Below, piece after piece: positions 25,478 through 32,694 of a DNA stretch of 38,414 bases (its first letter is position 1; the number at the start of each line of letters is the position of its first letter). This DNA is from a virus: positions 1-38,414 of IMG/VR virus record IMGVR_UViG_3300005583_000001, one strand, 5' to 3'. Both the position numbers and the translations under genes were made by a program. The notes beneath the pieces were generated by a model. That model did no database searches. It was given only the letters and a program-made list of their open reading frames with translations, and was not told where the DNA came from.

Positions 25478-25619
25478 GATTGGTTCCTCTCAATAGTGGA
25501 AGTACTTTGGTTTTGAAGTCAGTCATGTCTGTGATGATAGCCCGGGCCATACGTTTCCGTTTGGCGTAGGCTATCAGCACGTCTAGTTCTCGTTCGAGGG
25601 TATCCATTGATTCACTCAT
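25464..25619 (-). CDS. Small helical protein, 51 aa
   Basis: An ATG at 25619 opens a 51-codon frame that overlaps the previous gene by 8 bases and the next gene by 14. The product starts MSESMDTLERELDVLIAYAK, has a basic helix RKRMARAII, and ends TNHGPL; it may form a short coiled coil. There is no clear ribosome site, so translation would be coupled. It fills a gap that would otherwise be the only one in this dense part of the operon. Not recognised. Confidence 0.55.
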   Translation of the reverse strand: MSESMDTLERELDVLIAYAKRKRMARAIITDMTDFKTKVLPLLRGTNHGPL

Positions 25620-25803
25620 CACTTGTTTCGACACCATCAGACATGTCCTTCCGATACTGTGCTTCTATAGCAGAAGCCATGGCACCGATCTGATCGATAA
25701 TAGTATTGTCGTCTCTCGCCAAATAGATGGTGACAGCGACGATGAGACTTGAAAGTTCTATGAGATTCAAGTGTTTGATTGGGGTGATTGGTTGGTCGGT
25801 CAT
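25612..25803 (-). CDS. Small hypothetical protein, 63 aa
   Basis: The start ATG overlaps the stop of the sigma-like/DUF1599 gene (ATGA). The product has a helical hydrophobic segment (residues 13-28, LNLIELSSLIVAVTIYL) that is borderline for a membrane span, followed by an acidic helical tail (AQYRKDMSDGVETSDE). Unknown family. Operon membership and the exact overlap support it. Confidence 0.65.
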   Translation of the reverse strand: MTDQPITPIKHLNLIELSSLIVAVTIYLARDDNTIIDQIGAMASAIEAQYRKDMSDGVETSDE

Positions 25804-26588
25804 GCCGCTTCCTTTAGGTCTAGTTTGAATGTGTCGTTGGAAATCATTTGTGAGATGACAGCGTAACCTACGATGTCAACCCAACTGTCTATTACGGATT
25901 CGTTTTTGGGTTTGGCTCCACGTGTTTCTAAAGTTTTGATGCGTGCCACTTTGTCGCACAGTCGTACGGCGAGACCGATGTAGCCGAAGCCTTCAATGTT
26001 GGCGTGGCCGTAGTCGTGCTGTTTCTTGACGAGTAGTTCTTCCATTGAGTTCATGTCCCATTCGCCTATATGTTTCAGGTGCGAGATAGCCGCCATGCCC
26101 ATGTCCTTGATGGTTGAAACCAAGATGGTTTCAAACATTGAACCGTAGACCAAAGAGATTACATATTCGTGTAACTCTGAGACAAAGTGATCCATGTCGT
26201 TGCTAGTAATTTTTGTTTTAGGTGCAAAGTTGTCGAGACTTCGTACCATAGCCCATGAGGCGTCATTCCAAGTTGTATACAATGTGTACCTTTCGTTTAT
26301 GTGTCTATCGGATGATAGCAGATGTTTGAGTTGTTCGGTGGCTACTTGTGTAAGTCTCCAAGCGTGTGGCTTAGATACACCGAGTCGTGTTGCTAGTTCG
26401 CTGTAGGGGATTTGTTCATAGAAAACTGCCTCTATACAGAACCTTGATTGTTCTGATAGTTGCTCTATGGCATCGACAACGGAGTCTAGGTGTTGCTGTG
26501 GTGACATGTCGGGGGCTTCCCCTTCTTGTAGTAGCCACTCGCCTGCTGTTAGCGGACGAGAGGCGTACCAATCAATTTCGTTAGACAT
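25800..26588 (-). CDS. Sigma region 4-like HTH fused to DUF1599 (Nmad1) domain, 262 aa
   Basis: Two parts are visible. Residues 35-90 (DAIEQLSEQSRFCIEAVF...IPYSELATRLGVSKPHAWRLT) look like sigma-70 region 4, the helix-turn-helix that binds the -35 element. Residues 182-250 match DUF1599, also called nucleotide modification associated domain 1: KQHDYGHAN, RLCDKVARI, then E230, D234 and D238 near WVDIVGYAVI. The family is linked to nucleotide metabolism or base modification, but no thymidylate synthase-like gene was found here. The fusion may couple transcription control with nucleotide state, or the HTH may simply target DNA. It overlaps both neighbours by 4-8 bases. Confidence 0.75.
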   Translation of the reverse strand: MSNEIDWYASRPLTAGEWLLQEGEAPDMSPQQHLDSVVDAIEQLSEQSRFCIEAVFYEQIPYSELATRLGVSKPHAWRLTQVATEQLKHLLSSDRHINERYTLYTTWNDASWAMVRSLDNFAPKTKITSNDMDHFVSELHEYVISLVYGSMFETILVSTIKDMGMAAISHLKHIGEWDMNSMEELLVKKQHDYGHANIEGFGYIGLAVRLCDKVARIKTLETRGAKPKNESVIDSWVDIVGYAVISQMISNDTFKLDLKEAA

Positions 26589-27039
26589 CGTGCTTTACTG
26601 GTTCTGCAGGAAAGTAGTCAATGTGTAATGCGAAGTACGGTTTGTTGTTGTCAGGGAACCTGTCAACTGAACCGTGTTTGTGGAATGCTTTCATCCAGTC
26701 TGCTAGTGGTGCTACCCAATAGCGTTTCTTGGACGAGTCCCAAATCCACAGGTTGACAGGTCCAATGGCTTGCCATATAGACATTGCCGTGAGTTTGTCA
26801 AAGCGTGTTTTGAGTAGGCTGTCGCCACGTGACGCACAGCCCATGACCTCATACAGCCCTGTGGGGAGCAGGTAGTCGGGGGCGTAGCGCATTGTGTCGG
26901 GCATTCCGCGTGTATCAAAGTCGGGTCTGTTCAGACCTAGACGATGTGCTACGGGGTTCACTGATTCAAATGCTTTCTCGGCAGTGTCACCCATCTGTCC
27001 TAGTCTTGTAGCCCATGGCAGACTCTTGTATGTGCTCAT
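26581..27039 (-). CDS. Possible PD-(D/E)XK-type nuclease, 152 aa
   Basis: The segment GQMGDTAEKAFESV (residues 14-27), followed by YAPDYLLPTGLYEVMGC (52-68) and KTRFDKLTAMSIW (77-89), resembles small phage nucleases where the acidic pair is Pro-Asp and Glu-x-x. The usual Lys of the E-x-K motif is replaced by Met (EVM), so activity is unsure. The C-terminus has aromatic residues (LWIWDSSKKRYW). It lies between the RusA resolvase and the sigma-like fusion in the replication block, and overlaps both. The family call is moderate; a non-catalytic DNA-binding protein is an alternative. Confidence 0.5.
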   Translation of the reverse strand: MSTYKSLPWATRLGQMGDTAEKAFESVNPVAHRLGLNRPDFDTRGMPDTMRYAPDYLLPTGLYEVMGCASRGDSLLKTRFDKLTAMSIWQAIGPVNLWIWDSSKKRYWVAPLADWMKAFHKHGSVDRFPDNNKPYFALHIDYFPAEPVKHDV

Positions 27040-27449
27040 GCTTTTACCGCCTGAATGTCGATCACTTGTTTGTCGTCAATCCAAGCAACTCCGTTCAAAC
27101 CGTCCATGACAGTTTTAACATAGTTGTCTAGATCGCCTCTTAACGAAGTTTTCTTTTCGTGGTCTACGGGTGTGATTGTCACTGCTGTTCCTTCTTTCGT
27201 TACGGCAATATGGATAGCCACATCGCCTTCGTACTTGGGTCCATCCCATAGGGATGCTATTAACTTTTCTGCGAGAACAGTTTTGTTTGGCGTGTACATA
27301 AATGTTCTGCCATTCCTAACTGATGCTCTTGGTCTTTCTTTAGGGTGTGGTTTGCCCTCTATGAAAATTGAATGGGACCGTAGGCTCGGATGAGGAGTTT
27401 CTGAATCTCCAGCCTGCCCACCTCTCCCCGAATCATGTATTTGCCCCAT
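27036..27449 (-). CDS. rusA: RusA-like Holliday junction resolvase
   Basis: RusA family dimers cut Holliday junctions during phage recombination and packaging. The N-terminal motif EGKPHPKERPRASVRNGR (31-48) and the metal-binding RGDLDNYVKTVMDGLNG (104-120) with Asp106, Asp108, Asp116 and Asp125/126 (WIDDKQV) are typical. The standard start at 27449 creates a 91-base overlap with the primase gene and 27 residues unlike the family. Family length and the short overlaps elsewhere suggest instead an ATT start at 27368 (giving FIEGKPHPK), 7 bases before the primase stop. It overlaps the next gene by 4 bases. Confidence 0.85.
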   Translation of the reverse strand: MGQIHDSGRGGQAGDSETPHPSLRSHSIFIEGKPHPKERPRASVRNGRTFMYTPNKTVLAEKLIASLWDGPKYEGDVAIHIAVTKEGTAVTITPVDHEKKTSLRGDLDNYVKTVMDGLNGVAWIDDKQVIDIQAVKA

Positions 27450-28258
27450 CGTAAATCAGCGTCCTCCAATATTTGCATTGCGTCCTCGGGATTGAGGTTA
27501 GATTTTCGGCACTCGTGTGCTAGGTGAGTGAGTGTCGTTGAACGGTCACGGTGGGTAGGACCATCGTTGAAGATGACTCGTCCTAGTCTCGTGAGTCGTC
27601 GTGCCGACTCCTGCATATCTAGTGATGGTGCAGATACATTAGCGTACACTGGCGTGGGGTCATTGTAGTAGCCAGCCATCTTGCTAATGAGGGCTGAGTC
27701 CACGCTTTCGTTTGTTGCTCTAGTTATGAATTGTGAAAGTGGTATTGGTGTACCGTCACGCTCAATCATTTGGCGTTCGGTACTGTTCTCGTAGTTCGGA
27801 TAAGGTAGGCGCACATAGTTGCCGAGTTGTCCAGCGAGCAACGACATCTGTTTTGGGTTGACTTCTTTAGGGTTGAGTTCTGTGACTTGATGTGCGGCTA
27901 AAAACATTTTCCGCATATCTGATGCCATTACGAGTTCGGGTGTGAACACCCATATGTGGTAGCCTCGTCTAGTTTTTTCAACCCATGATGTTACGCCAAC
28001 AGATTTGAATGCGTCATGGAGTGTCCATGCTTCTGCTGGCTCGTCATAGTCAATGTCGGTACAGCCCCATACACATTGGGTGGCACCAAGAGAGTTCACG
28101 CAGGGGTACACACCTATGTGTGGACCTTCGGCTAGGTGCTTGGCGAATGTGTCTGCTTGTAGAGGCTCTCGTACACAGCCTCCCTCCCAAGAACCGTAGC
28201 AGTCTCCTCTACCACGAAACAGTGTGATGTAGGACCATAGTTCTTGTTCGTTGAGCAT
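27359..28258 (-). CDS. Archaeo-eukaryotic-type (AEP) primase / prim-pol
   Basis: A 299-aa protein that makes primers for DNA replication. The family's acidic pair DIDYD (68-72) and the His motif RGYHIWVF (98-105, His101) are present, as is the later segment GQLGNYVRLPYP (143-154). The C-terminal 100 residues are helical (HLAHECRKSNLNPEDAMQILEDADLRWG). AEPs of this type occur in phages and plasmids next to helicases, and some also polymerise DNA. The start overlaps the helicase stop (ATGA). With no DNA polymerase recognised in the genome, a prim-pol role is worth considering but is not shown. Confidence 0.8.
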   Translation of the reverse strand: MLNEQELWSYITLFRGRGDCYGSWEGGCVREPLQADTFAKHLAEGPHIGVYPCVNSLGATQCVWGCTDIDYDEPAEAWTLHDAFKSVGVTSWVEKTRRGYHIWVFTPELVMASDMRKMFLAAHQVTELNPKEVNPKQMSLLAGQLGNYVRLPYPNYENSTERQMIERDGTPIPLSQFITRATNESVDSALISKMAGYYNDPTPVYANVSAPSLDMQESARRLTRLGRVIFNDGPTHRDRSTTLTHLAHECRKSNLNPEDAMQILEDADLRWGKYMIRGEVGRLEIQKLLIRAYGPIQFS

Positions 28259-29316
28259 CAGTCACCCCACGACTCGGGCTTCTGCGTTGCTCGCAGAAAC
28301 TGTGTCGGTAGTTCACCGTCGCTCAGGCGTGTCAGTCTTCCACATCCCTCTTCAATTTCGAAGTCAATGTCGTCGATAAGGTTGCCTGCTGGACGCTTGT
28401 TCTTCACAAGGTTTAGTGTAAGCGTGTGAGCGTGGATACGGGACTCGTAACGCAAGTTGTCTAGTTGTTCCATCGCCCGTTCAGAGGCTGATGATTTATC
28501 TAACTTGGTTTCCAAGTCTCTGATCTGTGCTTCAATTTCAAATCGCTTGCGACGCACACCAATGATGTGTGTTGCTTGCTGTTCGCCACCGAATGAGCCT
28601 GACGAAATCGTCATGCGTTTACCATCTGCCCCGCTGGTGCGAGAAGTTTGGTGTAGAACGACGATAGGGACGTCATGACGACGTCCCCATGCTTTCATTG
28701 TGTTCGCTTTAGATGGCACATCTTCACCGCCACCTTGTAACAGTTCAAGATAGTCAAACACTACGAGGTCAGGTTTTTGTGACCACATGTTTGAGACTTC
28801 GTTCATTGCTTTCTCCATGTCGGAGAGAGCCATGGGTTGGTCAAAGACCGCAAGGTTTGGGAAGTGTTCGTTCGCCGTCTCTTTCAATAGAGAGATTGCG
28901 TCGACATCATCTAGTGCTATGAGTCGTTCTAGGTCTCGAGCGTTTACGCCGTGTGTTACGCACGCCAACTTGATGAGGACCAATGTTCTCGGTTCGTCGG
29001 GTACGAAGTAAATAACTTTCTTGTTACGGTTCGCTTTCAACATTTCCAGTAGCGTCAATGTCTTGCCACTGTGTGAGTATCCGATGATGAGGCACATCTC
29101 GCCTGAAGCGATGCCTCTCATCTCTCTGTCTAGGTCTGTAAAGCCTGTGTAGATTCGTTCGTGAGGGGACTGTGCCCATCGTACGAACTCATCTGCGGCT
29201 TCCTCTAAAGGATGGTAGTAGGTCATTTGCTTTACATTTTCTATAGGGATAGTTGGAGGGGTTTCCCCCTCCAACCGTAGTGCTTCCCACTTGCTAGCAA
29301 ATGCCTCTAGAGACAC
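28258..29316 (-). CDS. DnaB-type replicative helicase / RecA-fold ATPase
   Basis: The 352-aa protein has a RecA-fold core: Walker A GYSHSGKT (79-86), Walker B VVFDYLE (185-191), and a sensor segment VVLHQTS (219-225). The N-terminal half-domain of a full DnaB (about 150 aa) is largely absent; only a 55-residue lead is left, as in short phage helicases. It would unwind DNA with the primase encoded next to it. The start is a GTG at 29316, directly after the upstream TGA and 9 bases after an AAAGG. The long charged segment after motif H3 (RDLETKLDKSSASERAMEQL) looks like an inserted coiled coil. Confidence 0.85.
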   Translation of the reverse strand: MSLEAFASKWEALRLEGETPPTIPIENVKQMTYYHPLEEAADEFVRWAQSPHERIYTGFTDLDREMRGIASGEMCLIIGYSHSGKTLTLLEMLKANRNKKVIYFVPDEPRTLVLIKLACVTHGVNARDLERLIALDDVDAISLLKETANEHFPNLAVFDQPMALSDMEKAMNEVSNMWSQKPDLVVFDYLELLQGGGEDVPSKANTMKAWGRRHDVPIVVLHQTSRTSGADGKRMTISSGSFGGEQQATHIIGVRRKRFEIEAQIRDLETKLDKSSASERAMEQLDNLRYESRIHAHTLTLNLVKNKRPAGNLIDDIDFEIEEGCGRLTRLSDGELPTQFLRATQKPESWGD

Positions 29317-29799
29317 TCAGGCACCTTTCGGGGGCCAAAAGGCTGTCGCCTCTGAACCCTCCGCATTGTCTGCCTGCTTGAACCATGGTCGGCGTGTGCC
29401 GACTGCTTGATCACGGTTGTCCCAAACTCGGGTAACGCCCGACTTCTGACATGCCTTGTGAAGCCATGAAGGTAGGTCGCCGTGTTGCGTGCCAGCGATC
29501 TGTACCCTGAAGTCTCCGTCAGCGTTTGACATTGCTGGCTGTGCTCGTGGAAGATTGTACGCAGGCTTGATTGTCTGCGTTTGTACTTCCATGCCACCGA
29601 ATGCTTCCTGTACCGAGTTCATTGCTTCATCGGTAGTCACCGCAATGAGACCGCATGCCTTGAGTAAGGCTTCGTTCACTGCGTCAAACCCGATGATCCA
29701 TGCGGATACATTCATGTCGTTGTCTGTTGTCTTGTTCACCAGTTCTGCCGCAATTTTTGCGGCTACTTGCGTGACAATGATTTGGTCTTTGCTCATCAT
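29317..29799 (-). CDS. Hypothetical replication-block protein, 160 aa
   Basis: A strong ribosome site (AAGGAGG) precedes the ATG, which overlaps the nuclease stop (TAATG). The first 60 residues are helical; the C-terminal half has the conserved-looking pattern QHGDLPSWLHKACQKSGVTR followed by VWDNR and TRRPWFK. Similar segments occur beside Cas4-like nucleases and helicases in other phages, as far as I recall, without assigned function. A single-strand DNA-binding or recombination-partner role is possible from position. No catalytic residues were seen. Confidence 0.6.
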   Translation of the reverse strand: MMSKDQIIVTQVAAKIAAELVNKTTDNDMNVSAWIIGFDAVNEALLKACGLIAVTTDEAMNSVQEAFGGMEVQTQTIKPAYNLPRAQPAMSNADGDFRVQIAGTQHGDLPSWLHKACQKSGVTRVWDNRDQAVGTRRPWFKQADNAEGSEATAFWPPKGA

Positions 29800-30626
29800 T
29801 AGTTTCCCTCCTTAGGGATTAGGTCACCTTGTGACAGTTTGCTTCCTTTACATACCGACCAGTACGAGCACCATGTTTGACTGCACAGGTAGTGTGTGTC
29901 ATTCTTAGTCCACGAGTGTTCAGTACCATTCAACAGCGCCGTTCTAACGAAAGGACGGACCTGCTCCTTGAGCCACTCAACGTGGCTTTCGTTGCGGTGG
30001 AGAGTCACGACTTGTGACTTGCCACCACGCACTAGAACTCCGTACTTGAAGTCAACAGGGTACTGGTGTGTCCCTAATGCTACCATAGCCGCGGAGTACA
30101 TGGTGGGTTGTACCGCTTGAGATTGCTTATCTCTAGCAGAATATTTTCGAGCACTCGTTTTCCAATCCCAAACTGAGGTTTCGGTTACGAGGTCGATTGT
30201 GCCTTTGCCGTAGACAAAGATTGGTGTGTCGTTGACCATGAATTGGTCTAACTCAAACTGGAACTCTTGCTCCACCCCGAGAACTTTTCCCAAGGTTGGT
30301 TGAATGGTTTTCTCCCACTCCGTAATCAGAGTGTCTATGTAACCAAACAGTTCCTCATCTGTGTACTTGACACGGTTGAAAGGCTCGCTCAGAAGCCTCT
30401 GTAACTCTTCGTGAGCCACCTCATGAGGGTAGCCCTCACCTGAGCACGCAGAGGCAAGCCCAGCGTGTACAGCAGTCCCTAGGATGGTGGCATCGTTGGG
30501 CATGGACCATTCGGGGCGCAGGATACCTTGCCTACCCCTTTCGTTACACATGAGTGCGTCTCCGACCCATGATTGACGGACATAAACATTGAGTCCTTTC
30601 CCGTCTTCTCTCTCAATAATTCTCAT
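29799..30626 (-). CDS. Cas4/RecB-like nuclease with Fe-S cysteines, 275 aa
   Basis: The protein has the RecB-family PD-(D/E)XK order: GTAVHAGLA (His54), Asp145 in GKGTIDLV, Glu/Asp and Lys in VWDWKTS (152-158), and a Gln-Tyr motif (QPTMYSAA, 173-180). Four cysteines in the AddB/Cas4 arrangement, Cys27 and Cys248, Cys253, Cys259 (CSQTWCSYWSVC), would hold a 4Fe-4S cluster. It would degrade or resect DNA ends for recombination, and phage versions replace lambda-type exonucleases. It overlaps both neighbours (ATGA and TAATG). High confidence in family, moderate in exact substrate. Confidence 0.88.
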   Translation of the reverse strand: MRIIEREDGKGLNVYVRQSWVGDALMCNERGRQGILRPEWSMPNDATILGTAVHAGLASACSGEGYPHEVAHEELQRLLSEPFNRVKYTDEELFGYIDTLITEWEKTIQPTLGKVLGVEQEFQFELDQFMVNDTPIFVYGKGTIDLVTETSVWDWKTSARKYSARDKQSQAVQPTMYSAAMVALGTHQYPVDFKYGVLVRGGKSQVVTLHRNESHVEWLKEQVRPFVRTALLNGTEHSWTKNDTHYLCSQTWCSYWSVCKGSKLSQGDLIPKEGN

Positions 30627-31114
30627 TGGTTATCTGCTTTCGTTAGGAGTCGCTCTCGCAACAGGGTGGCTTGATTGGGCGTTATTGTTATGTCCCACAT
30701 TACTTTCATATAGACTCGCAGAGAAGTCGCTGACACCTCGTCGTTGTTGACTTGCGACGACAGTCTGTTCTCTTGTTCAGAGGACAGGGAATACGGCGGG
30801 CGTGCCCGTCGCCTGTTCCTCTCTCGTCTACTCAAACCTGCTTTCTTGGTAACGACAGTCCATTCATCGTGGAACATCATGCCAGCCTCCAAGAATTGGA
30901 GGATGGTCTCGTTAGTCCAACGGTCTATCTTGTCAGGGAACAGGTACTCTAGTATCTCTTCTGAGCACCACCCGTCCCTTACCATGTCAACATTGATGGG
31001 CGTGATTTCACGCACAACGACATCGCAAAGACAATCCATTGGATGGGCATCGACACCGCAAGTGGCGATGGGTATCCGATTGGATACTGTATTAGGGTCT
31101 TTTTTCTTTGTCAT
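30623..31114 (-). CDS. Hypothetical protein, 163 aa
   Basis: An AAAGGAG ribosome site precedes the ATG, and the stop overlaps the nuclease start. The N-terminus has Cys19, Cys28 and Cys30 (CGVDAHPMDCLCDV), which might bind metal; the middle is aromatic (GWCSEEILEYLFPDKIDRWT); the basic SRRERNRRRARPP segment (95-107) could bind DNA or RNA. A C-terminal helical region contains TPNQATLLRERLLTKA. It leads the replication set in this block after a gap with a hairpin. Not recognised. Confidence 0.7.
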   Translation of the reverse strand: MTKKKDPNTVSNRIPIATCGVDAHPMDCLCDVVVREITPINVDMVRDGWCSEEILEYLFPDKIDRWTNETILQFLEAGMMFHDEWTVVTKKAGLSRRERNRRRARPPYSLSSEQENRLSSQVNNDEVSATSLRVYMKVMWDITITPNQATLLRERLLTKADNQ

Positions 31115-31139
31115 ATTTCTCCTTTGTTCGGTGGATAGA

Positions 31140-31168
31140 GGCAGAGGAAGCCCGGGGCTTCCCCTGCC
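31140..31168. terminator. Strong imperfect hairpin between two leftward genes
   Basis: The arms GGCAG...CTGCC and GGAAGCC...GGCTTCC stack with a single A-C mismatch around a 3-base loop, a 12-bp stem in all. It lies in the 125-base gap between the 52-aa zinc protein gene and the 163-aa gene, before the replication set. No U-run follows on the minus strand, so it may be an mRNA processing or stabilising element rather than an intrinsic terminator. A smaller hairpin (GAGTC...GACTC) lies at 31187-31200. Confidence 0.45.
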
Positions 31169-31239
31169 GTTCTCCTGTTGCTGGGGGAGTCTGAAGACTC
31201 AGTATACACCTGTGATAAACAAGTGGTGGTATGTCGTCG

Positions 31240-31398
31240 CTATTTCTTTCTACCTAGTGTGAAAGGTTCTACCATGCTATGAACCGCCCGAGGATGCCTA
31301 TGGCAACTCGGAGGTTCGTTCACAGGGACGAAAGTGACAAGCGAGTTACCGCACCCGTCCTTAGGACAGACCCAATGTGTAGGTGCTAACTTGGTCAT
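31240..31398 (-). CDS. Small zinc-finger-like protein, 52 aa
   Basis: An ATG at 31398 overlaps the stop of the upstream gene (ATGA) and opens 52 codons ending in TAG. The protein has WVCPKDGCG (Cys11, Cys16) and PPSCHRHP (Cys32, His33, His35), a Cys/His set that may bind zinc, and ends LGRKK. Short proteins with CPK...C...PPSC patterns occur in actinophages as far as I know. Too short to be listed by many gene finders, but the exact overlap and the motif support it. Confidence 0.7.
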   Translation of the reverse strand: MTKLAPTHWVCPKDGCGNSLVTFVPVNEPPSCHRHPRAVHSMVEPFTLGRKK

Positions 31399-31748
31399 TT
31401 GTAGACAACCCCCTTAGCACTATCCCACTTGACCACAAAGTTGGTCAAGAAGGACTCTATGGCTTTCTGCTTGACCTCAGGTGGAGTGACCTCACCCGTG
31501 TTGTCCGTGGTGTACATGAGCATGCTCTCGTACCTCCACTCACTCCCATTATGAACTTCAACATAGTCTTGAACGACTCCGTCTGCGTCCATCACCACAA
31601 ATATCTCGGGTGTAAAGGTGTGATAGTAGAGTGTCTTGATAGGGGACTCTTGTGTATACCCAATGTCACTAGGGTGCGCACGAGGCTCAACAGGAAAGTA
31701 CTCTGCCAAAGATGTGTCGTCTACTTGGACTTTCTTGGGCTTACTCAT
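31395..31748 (-). CDS. Hypothetical protein, 117 aa
   Basis: The start at 31748 is 7 bases after a GAGGAG ribosome site; another ATG at 31754 is too close to it. The protein is acidic and beta-rich with conserved-looking aromatic residues (IKTLYYHTFTPEIFVVMDADG, EWRYESMLMYTT). It has no membrane span, Cys cluster or catalytic motif I recognise. It overlaps the previous gene by 8 bases and the zinc microprotein gene by 4. Function unknown. Confidence 0.7.
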   Translation of the reverse strand: MSKPKKVQVDDTSLAEYFPVEPRAHPSDIGYTQESPIKTLYYHTFTPEIFVVMDADGVVQDYVEVHNGSEWRYESMLMYTTDNTGEVTPPEVKQKAIESFLTNFVVKWDSAKGVVYK

Positions 31749-31953
31749 TGTCATACTCCTCGCTCAAAGCGTTACCGATTTGGACTGAAGCAGACCATAG
31801 CGAGGCTCTGTCAGAGCGTGCCGCCTGACCGAGCGTAGAGTCCGCCCCATGCTTATTGACCTTAGTTGTCAGGTTGTCAATAGCGATACCTACAGTCTTG
31901 TTTAGAGACTCCAGTTCCTTTAATGACAGTTCCAGTTTGAATGTTTCACTCAT
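31741..31953 (-). CDS. Small hypothetical helical protein, 70 aa
   Basis: The start ATG at 31953 has an AAGGAG site 10 bases upstream; an earlier in-frame ATG at 32028 would extend 25 residues into low-quality sequence (STTTKRSTT) and overlap the upstream gene, so it was not chosen. The protein is helical, with KLELSLKELESLNKTVG and a Lys/Asp-rich end. It overlaps the next gene by 8 bases. Family unknown. Confidence 0.65.
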   Translation of the reverse strand: MSETFKLELSLKELESLNKTVGIAIDNLTTKVNKHGADSTLGQAARSDRASLWSASVQIGNALSEEYDNE

Positions 31954-32021
31954 AATAGTTGTACTCCTTTTTGTAGTTGTTGATTGGTTAAGTCTATCAG
32001 ATGGATTTGGGATGTGGTGGT

Positions 32022-32600
32022 TCACCATCCACCCTCCTCGCGTGTAGCACGACTCATATAGACAGCATTATTTGCCCGAGGCGCCGACATATTCGACACC
32101 TCAACCGTGTGACCTCGTTGAGCAAAGGTCAGAGTTATGAACTCCATTGCCACATCTATCATTGGTTGTAAGACAGCGGACTGTCTTGCCAACCAATCGT
32201 TGATCTCCGACAATATATCGCCATGCTCGCTATTGTGAGTGTCATAGGAATAAGGCACGATAAGGTGGAGACGCTGGTCTACACCCAAGTTTAGTGACAC
32301 AGAAATCTTGAATCTGCGTGGGTCAGGTAACAGACCTTGCTCAATCATTCCCTCAAGATATTCCCAAGAGTCGGACTCGTTCAGTCCCTGAGGTATCATC
32401 TCAGTCAAGAACTTAGAGAACAGAGCATGGTTCGCTTTGAGTGTTGCGTTCTTGAGTTTCTCCACTCCGTAAAGATACTCAAAGTCAGGTGTCTCGAGCA
32501 CCTCACCTCGCATCTCCTCCGCAGTAATCCTGTACTCCTGCTTGGTTGCCCATGCTGTGTATTCATCCATGAATGTTTGTGTGTCATTGTCATTTGGCAT
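32022..32600 (-). CDS. Hypothetical protein, 192 aa
   Basis: The ATG is preceded by CGGAG, part of a GGAAACGGAG string that is also found before the first gene of the block (near 37970). A long leader with a perfect 8-bp hairpin separates it from the amidotransferase gene. The protein has a helical N-terminus (FMDEYTAWATKQEYRIT) and a beta-rich middle (FKISVSLNLGVDQRLHLIVPY). The C-terminal segment MEFITLTFAQRGHTVEVS ends in a polar tail. Not recognised; no catalytic motif. Confidence 0.7.
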   Translation of the reverse strand: MPNDNDTQTFMDEYTAWATKQEYRITAEEMRGEVLETPDFEYLYGVEKLKNATLKANHALFSKFLTEMIPQGLNESDSWEYLEGMIEQGLLPDPRRFKISVSLNLGVDQRLHLIVPYSYDTHNSEHGDILSEINDWLARQSAVLQPMIDVAMEFITLTFAQRGHTVEVSNMSAPRANNAVYMSRATREEGGW

Positions 32601-32635
32601 TATGTACTCCGTTTCCGTGGCAAGCCACAGTCATG

Positions 32636-32656
32636 CCACGCACGAAATGTGCGTGG
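32636..32656 (-). promoter_or_regulatory. Leader hairpin with CGCAC...GTGCG core
   Basis: A perfect 8-bp stem (CCACGCAC with GTGCGTGG) and a 5-base loop stand in the 94-base leader of the 192-aa gene. Sixteen of seventeen core bases match the hairpin at 36785-36801, and its CGCAC...GTGCG arms recur at 34983-34996. Likely an mRNA structure that shapes translation or stability. Confidence 0.5.
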
Positions 32657-32694
32657 ACTTGATACTCGTATCTAGAAACTATATGTACTCGCAT

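Noticed and set aside
30744-31262. Rightward 172-codon frame
   Set aside because: It is antisense to the 163-aa gene and to the hairpin gap, and has no ribosome site or recognisable motif.
31383-31838. Rightward 151-codon frame
   Set aside because: It is antisense to three overlapping leftward genes with better starts and overlaps.
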